64,000 nucleotides of DNA, taken from the NCBI GenBank assembly GCA_035502995.1, contig DATJTW010000119.1:31559-95558 (forward strand). The letters run 5' to 3'. The translations under genes were made by a program, and so were the position numbers. The stretch is from CADEED01 sp035502995. Lineage in GTDB: Bacteria > Pseudomonadota > Gammaproteobacteria > Steroidobacterales > Steroidobacteraceae. Shown here piece by piece: positions 61,201-64,000 of this stretch; within the stretch, counting starts at the first letter, position 1, and the number at the start of each line of letters is the position of its first letter. The notes beneath the pieces were generated by a model, which made no database searches, was not told where the DNA came from, and saw only the letters and a list, made by a program, of their open reading frames with translations.

Positions 61201-61354
61201 CGGGTGCGGCCACTTCGATCGCCTCACCCGTGTCGGTGCCGGCGTTGTCGTAGTGGATCTCGTCGATGTGGACCGAATTCTGCGCGAGGCCCGTGGCCGA
61301 GAAGAAGAGCGCGCAGGCGGTGACGAAGCGGAAGACGAAGGCGCGAGTACTCAT
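58265..61354 (-). CDS. Secreted DNA/RNA non-specific endonuclease with lamin-tail, Ig-like, PKD and FIMAH-like domains
   Basis: 1,029 residues, extracellular. Signal peptide (FRFVTACALFFSATGLAQ), lamin-tail-like repeat (HIDEIHYDNAGTDTGEAIEV), Ig-like domain with AVSP-type linker, second lamin-tail repeat (HVNEIHYDNVGVDTGEAIEI), another Ig-like domain, then the nuclease with the catalytic DRGHLSRSFDR (the DRGH of non-specific endonucleases) and NIVPQAADQNQ. Two PKD-like domains follow (VSYAWDFGDGTTG; ATVDWGDGG), then a helical FIMAH-type end (LIEGLVRDRKIAPAVG). Probably degrades extracellular nucleic acid; the surface domains may hold it on the cell or in a matrix. Frequent Gly/Thr/Ala use. 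Confidence 0.9.
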   Translation of the reverse strand: MSTRAFVFRFVTACALFFSATGLAQNSVHIDEIHYDNAGTDTGEAIEVAAPAGTELAGWQIVLYNGTGGAAYNTLNLSGVVPATCGADGVLVFNYPSNGIQNGSPDGIALVNNGTLVEFLSYEGVFAATDGVAAGVTSVDIGVSESGTESPGASLARGTDGTWTGPDDSTFGECNDTAPPTPVVVSVSVSPPSASINVGATTNFSASSLDAGSLPVPGVAYTWTSSNPAIATVSPAGAATGVAPGDTTITATAPNGVAGSATLHVAAVTFPAPSDFHVNEIHYDNVGVDTGEAIEIEGAAGVDVTNYLVVLYNGNGGVPYNTATLSGALPASCGARGVVTVTYPQDGIQNGSPDGVALIAADGTVLDFISYEGVFTATSGPAAGYTSRDIVAVQTNAPLGTSLQRDSTGAWSAAASSFGACNANGPTPVGNSLSFSGRLSSDPPLPVGFEDQLFATERSPSNVTIPTTITWVSETPSIATVDANGVLHALAEGTLRVRATATDGTTATFSLPTRVAVASASAHYGNNTEFGDPVDTDPSDDFIVRHPQYTSSYNATRGAPNWVAYDLDASHFGTEDRCDCFTMDPALPATFPQLTTNDYTNAGAIAGYGIDRGHLSRSFDRTSASLDNARTYYFDNIVPQAADQNQGPWAALENDLGDLARVQDKEVYIVAGAFGNKGTLKNEGKIVIPTHTWKVALILPRDHGLADIHDYRDVESIAVIMPNEPGVRNVPWQTYETTIDAIEAASGYDLLSLLPDDVEAAVESNTQPPLATASGPAASIEEGGSATFSAAGSVDPNGSIVSYAWDFGDGTTGTDASVTHVYAQDGSYVVRLTVTDNDGLTGSATARVTVTNVAPVVGAVADSSVNLGQPVTVAGSFTDPGADAWTATVDWGDGGAPTTANTATRSFSLAHTYATAELFTVTVTIRDDDASGSTTTHVTVAQPSPGLGQALALIEGLVRDRKIAPAVGRMLKCEVQAAQALLARGNKPAAKTMIKMVVAELDGLVRLRVVKAADVAPLRAVLLSTYQGL

Positions 61355-61556
61355 GAAACCATCCCTGATCTGAGTGCCACGAGGGGCGCGGCCTTCCCCT
61401 GCCGCGCGAACGGTCACGAGAATTGCGCAACGTTTCCGCGTTGCCAACGGGATGGATTACTTAATAGCGACTATTTTTTGCGACGATGCAGGAAGGGTGC
61501 CACCGTGTTTCGCGGCGCCGGGGCGCGGGCCGTCTGCCCGCGCCTAACAACCCGGA

Positions 61557-62270
61557 TCACTTGAGGTTCAACGCCTTGCGCAACTCGGCGGCGGTCATGC
61601 CGCGCACGTAGACCGGCGTGCCGACGTCGAATTCGCGCGCGCGCGACAGGTCGCCGACGGGGACGGGATCGAATCCGGCGTCGCTGACCAGTTGCGCGGC
61701 GATCTTCATCGCTTCGGGATCGGCTGCCGCGAGCGGGATGCCGAGGCGCTCGGGCTTGCGGAACGCGTCGCGACCCAGCGGGCCGGAGTTGATCGCGTTG
61801 AAGGCGCGCACGAGGCGCGTGCCCGGCAGGTATTCGGCGGACGCGACGCCGGTGCCGCGCTGGCGATCGCGCACGGCCATGTCGCCGTCGCGCGAGGGAT
61901 AGGGGTTGCCGGTGTCGAGCACGACCTTCCCTTTCAGCTCGGCGGCGTAGTCGTGGCCGACCTGCGCGGTCGATTTGTACGGCACGGAGACGAGCACGAC
62001 GTCGCCGAACGCGGCGGCCTCGCGCGGCGTGCCGACCTTGACGTTGGGGCCTATCTCCTTCGCGAGTGCCTGCAGTTGTTCGGGGTGGCGCGAGGAGATG
62101 AGTAGTTGGTGGCCGGCCGCGCCCCAGTGGCGGGCCAGCGCGCCGCCGATCTCGCCGGTGCCGATGATGCCGATCTTCATCGAGTGCGCGGTCTTCGGCG
62201 TGGCCACGTCAGCCGCGTTGACGGCGAGGGACAGCAGCGAGGAGAGCAGGACCAGGGCGGTGGCTTTCAT
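61557..62270 (-). CDS. Exported NADPH-dependent F420-reductase-like protein
   Basis: 237 residues. A signal peptide (TALVLLSSLLSLAVNAAD) precedes a Rossmann domain IGIIGTGEIGGALARHWG, with SSRHPEQL and FNAINSGPLG typical of the NADPH/F420 oxidoreductase family. Relatives are cytoplasmic, so the signal peptide is odd; if real, a periplasmic NAD(P)-binding protein. Confidence 0.8.
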   Translation of the reverse strand: MKATALVLLSSLLSLAVNAADVATPKTAHSMKIGIIGTGEIGGALARHWGAAGHQLLISSRHPEQLQALAKEIGPNVKVGTPREAAAFGDVVLVSVPYKSTAQVGHDYAAELKGKVVLDTGNPYPSRDGDMAVRDRQRGTGVASAEYLPGTRLVRAFNAINSGPLGRDAFRKPERLGIPLAAADPEAMKIAAQLVSDAGFDPVPVGDLSRAREFDVGTPVYVRGMTAAELRKALNLK

Positions 62271-62362
62271 GGACGACTCCTTCGTGGATTCGCGGATTCG
62301 ACCGGGCGCGTCGCGGTGAATGCCTTCGCCCCGGCGCGCGCTGCGTTCGCTTCATCATGACT

Positions 62363-62387
62363 GTCCCCGTTTGCTTCAAAACGGGGA
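62363..62387. repeat. Hairpin after cysB with GGGGACTGTCCCC-type arm
   Basis: GTCCCCGTTT (62363-62372) and AAACGGGGAC (62378-62387) pair around GCTTC; a further copy of GACTGTCCCC continues to the cysB stop. Probable terminator or palindrome. Confidence 0.6.
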
Positions 62388-62396
62388 CTGTCCCCA

Positions 62397-63374
62397 TTAA
62401 TCGTAGCGGGGCAGGTCGAGGGCGTTGATCAGCTTCTCGCGCGCGGCGGGTGTCGGCGCGGACAGGATGCGTTCGATGCGGTCGCGCGTCAGGTGCGGCG
62501 CGAGCAGCTGGATGAAGTCGTAGGTGAAGCCGCGCAGCAGCGCGCCGGCGCGGAAGCCGATCCACGTGACGTGGCTCGGGAACAGGTGGCCGGCTTCGAC
62601 GACCGCGAGGTCCTTCTCGTCGTCGGGCTCGATCGCCATGCTGGCGATGATGCCGACGCCGAGGCCGAGGCGGACGTACGTCTTGATGACGTCGGCATCG
62701 CGCGCGGTCAGCGAGACGTTCGGCTCGAGGCCGGCGCGCGAGAACTGCTGCTGCAGCGACGACGGGCCGGTGAAGCTGAACACGTACGTGACCAGCGGAT
62801 ATTCCGCGAGCTGCTGCAGCGTCGGCTTCGCGACCTGCGCCAGCGGATGATCCTTCGGCACGATGATCTGCCGGTGCCACGTGTAGATGGGCAGCAGCAC
62901 GAAGTCCGGGAATTTTTCCTGGCTGCCGGTGTTGATGGCGAAGTCGATGCGGTCGAGCGAGGCCATCTCGGCGATCTGGTCGCTCGTGCCCTGGTGCAGG
63001 TGCAGCTGCACGTCGGGGTACTTCACGCGGAAGTCGCGGATCACGCGCGGCAACACGTAACGCGCCTGCGTGTGCGTGGTGCCGATGGACAGCGAGCCGC
63101 GGTCGGAGTGCTTGAGGTCCTTCGCCAGCGACTTCAGCGCCTGCGCCTCGCGCAGCATGCGCAGCGCGCGCGCCGCCACCTCTTCGCCCGCGGGCGTGAG
63201 GCGCTTCAGCGCGCGCCCGTCGCGGACGAACAAGGTCAGACCCAGCTCCTCTTCGAGGAGCCGGATCTGCTTGCTGACGCCGGGTTGTGACGTGTGCAGC
63301 GCCTGGGCGGCGGTGGTCACGTTCAGGCCGTTCTGGACGACGGCCGCGAGATAACGGAGCTGCTGCAGCTTCAT
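62397..63374 (-). CDS. cysB: LysR-type regulator CysB
   Basis: 325 residues, the length of CysB. Winged helix at the N-terminus (GLNVTTAAQALHTSQPGVSKQIRLLE) and effector domain with FPDFVLLPIYTW and PLVTYVFSFTGPSS. Activates cysteine/sulfate genes in response to N-acetylserine. In this window it probably controls cysD-H. Unusually it is 30 bases downstream of rpsJ on the same strand. Confidence 0.95.
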   Translation of the reverse strand: MKLQQLRYLAAVVQNGLNVTTAAQALHTSQPGVSKQIRLLEEELGLTLFVRDGRALKRLTPAGEEVAARALRMLREAQALKSLAKDLKHSDRGSLSIGTTHTQARYVLPRVIRDFRVKYPDVQLHLHQGTSDQIAEMASLDRIDFAINTGSQEKFPDFVLLPIYTWHRQIIVPKDHPLAQVAKPTLQQLAEYPLVTYVFSFTGPSSLQQQFSRAGLEPNVSLTARDADVIKTYVRLGLGVGIIASMAIEPDDEKDLAVVEAGHLFPSHVTWIGFRAGALLRGFTYDFIQLLAPHLTRDRIERILSAPTPAAREKLINALDLPRYD

Positions 63375-63404
63375 GAAGGTGCCGCCGCAGCGCTCCGGGT
63401 GTTG

Positions 63405-63716
63405 TTAGTTCAGCTTGATCTGGACGTCGACGCCGGCCGGCAGTTCGAGCTTCATCAGCGCGTCCACCGTCTTGTCCGTCGGGTTCAGGATGTCCATCAC
63501 GCGCTTGTGCGTGCGCAGCTCGAACTGGTCGCGCGCGTCCTTGTCGCCATGCGGCGAGACGAGCAGCGTGAACTTCTCCATCTTCGTCGGCAGCGGGACC
63601 GGGCCCTTGACCGTGGCGCCCGTGCGCTTGGCGGTCTCGACGATTTCCTTCGAGGACGTGTCGATCAGGCGGTGATCGAACGCTTTCAGGCGGATGCGGA
63701 TGTTCTGGTTGGCCAT
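63405..63716 (-). CDS. rpsJ: 30S ribosomal protein S10
   Basis: 103 residues, near-identical in layout to other S10 proteins (IRIRLKAFDHRLIDTSSKE, GPVPLPTKMEKFT, RVMDILNPTDKTVDALM). Ribosome site AGAAGGAA precedes the ATG. Upstream of it is the tuf terminus; downstream is cysB instead of rplC. Confidence 0.98.
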   Translation of the reverse strand: MANQNIRIRLKAFDHRLIDTSSKEIVETAKRTGATVKGPVPLPTKMEKFTLLVSPHGDKDARDQFELRTHKRVMDILNPTDKTVDALMKLELPAGVDVQIKLN

Positions 63717-63739
63717 TTTCGTATTCCTTCTAAAGAGCG

Positions 63740-63761
63740 ACCGGGTAGATAGTTACCCGGC
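63740..63761 (-). promoter_or_regulatory. Short hairpin in the rpsJ leader
   Basis: ACCGGGTA/TTACCCGGCT-type inverted repeat (63740-63761) between tuf and the rpsJ start; may be a leader structure of the ribosomal-protein message. Confidence 0.4.
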
Positions 63762-63773
63762 TGGGTGTCGACT

Positions 63774-63809
63774 GCGGCGGGGCCGGAGATTGCGCTCCGG
63801 CCCCGCCGC
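63774..63809. terminator. Strong hairpin between tuf and rpsJ, U-run on the plus strand
   Basis: Arms GCGGCGGGGCCGGAG (63774-63788) and CTCCGGCCCCGCCGC (63795-63809) form a 15-bp stem, then TTTTCTT on the plus strand. Genes here read the other way, so it is not a plain terminator for tuf unless bidirectional. Confidence 0.7.
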
Positions 63810-63827
63810 TTTTCTTACTCGGCTTTC

Positions 63828-64000
<173 letters not shown>

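Overview
The window is one GC-rich bacterial chromosome segment with no rRNA, tRNA or transposase gene seen. Gene content (HrpA helicase, fused CysNC, CysB, CysG, TrmO, an RluE-like enzyme, tuf-rpsJ) suggests a gammaproteobacterium, perhaps of the Steroidobacter/Xanthomonas-like side. That placement is inference from gene content, not from a marker phylogeny.

Layout. 1-5.8 kb: assimilatory nitrate/nitrite operon read leftward (nirB, a NirD-FAD reductase fusion, nasA cut by the window edge). 5.9-22.7 kb: ordinary chromosomal genes, including two acetyltransferase/hypothetical genes, a secreted vanadium-haloperoxidase-like protein with a clear terminator, hrpA, a lipoprotein hydrolase, a MerR regulator facing a DUF2938/DUF2798 pair through a MerR-type 19-bp-spacer promoter, an outer-membrane barrel, SDR and hydrolase genes, and a truncated VOC gene.

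22.7-38.2 kb: a chromosomal integron. intI (37262-38227, +) faces away from a leftward array of about 27 mostly small genes on the minus strand, separated by 24 recognisable attC sites. Nineteen of these sites are exactly 88 bp. Genes near intI are intact; the far end (22.7-26 kb) has decayed attC sites and two broken genes. Most cargo proteins carry a signal peptide or membrane segments. Several reading frames run into their own attC and so end in a shared tail like NTSLERTRER.

38.2-48.1 kb: chromosomal genes: a membrane protein, a cobalamin-binding radical SAM enzyme, a pseudouridine synthase, a GH5 glycosidase, a GNAT, a macrodomain protein, TrmO, a Kelch protein and small proteins. 48.2-58.1 kb: sulfate assimilation and siroheme (hemB-cysG and cysD-cysNC-cysJ-cysI-cysH, all leftward). 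Together they take sulfate through APS, PAPS and sulfite to sulfide and make the siroheme needed by both CysI and NirB. 58.3-61.4 kb: a large secreted nuclease with lamin-tail, Ig-like, PKD and FIMAH-like parts. 62.4-64 kb: cysB lies directly downstream of tuf-rpsJ, where rplC would be expected, which is an unusual break in the S10 gene order.
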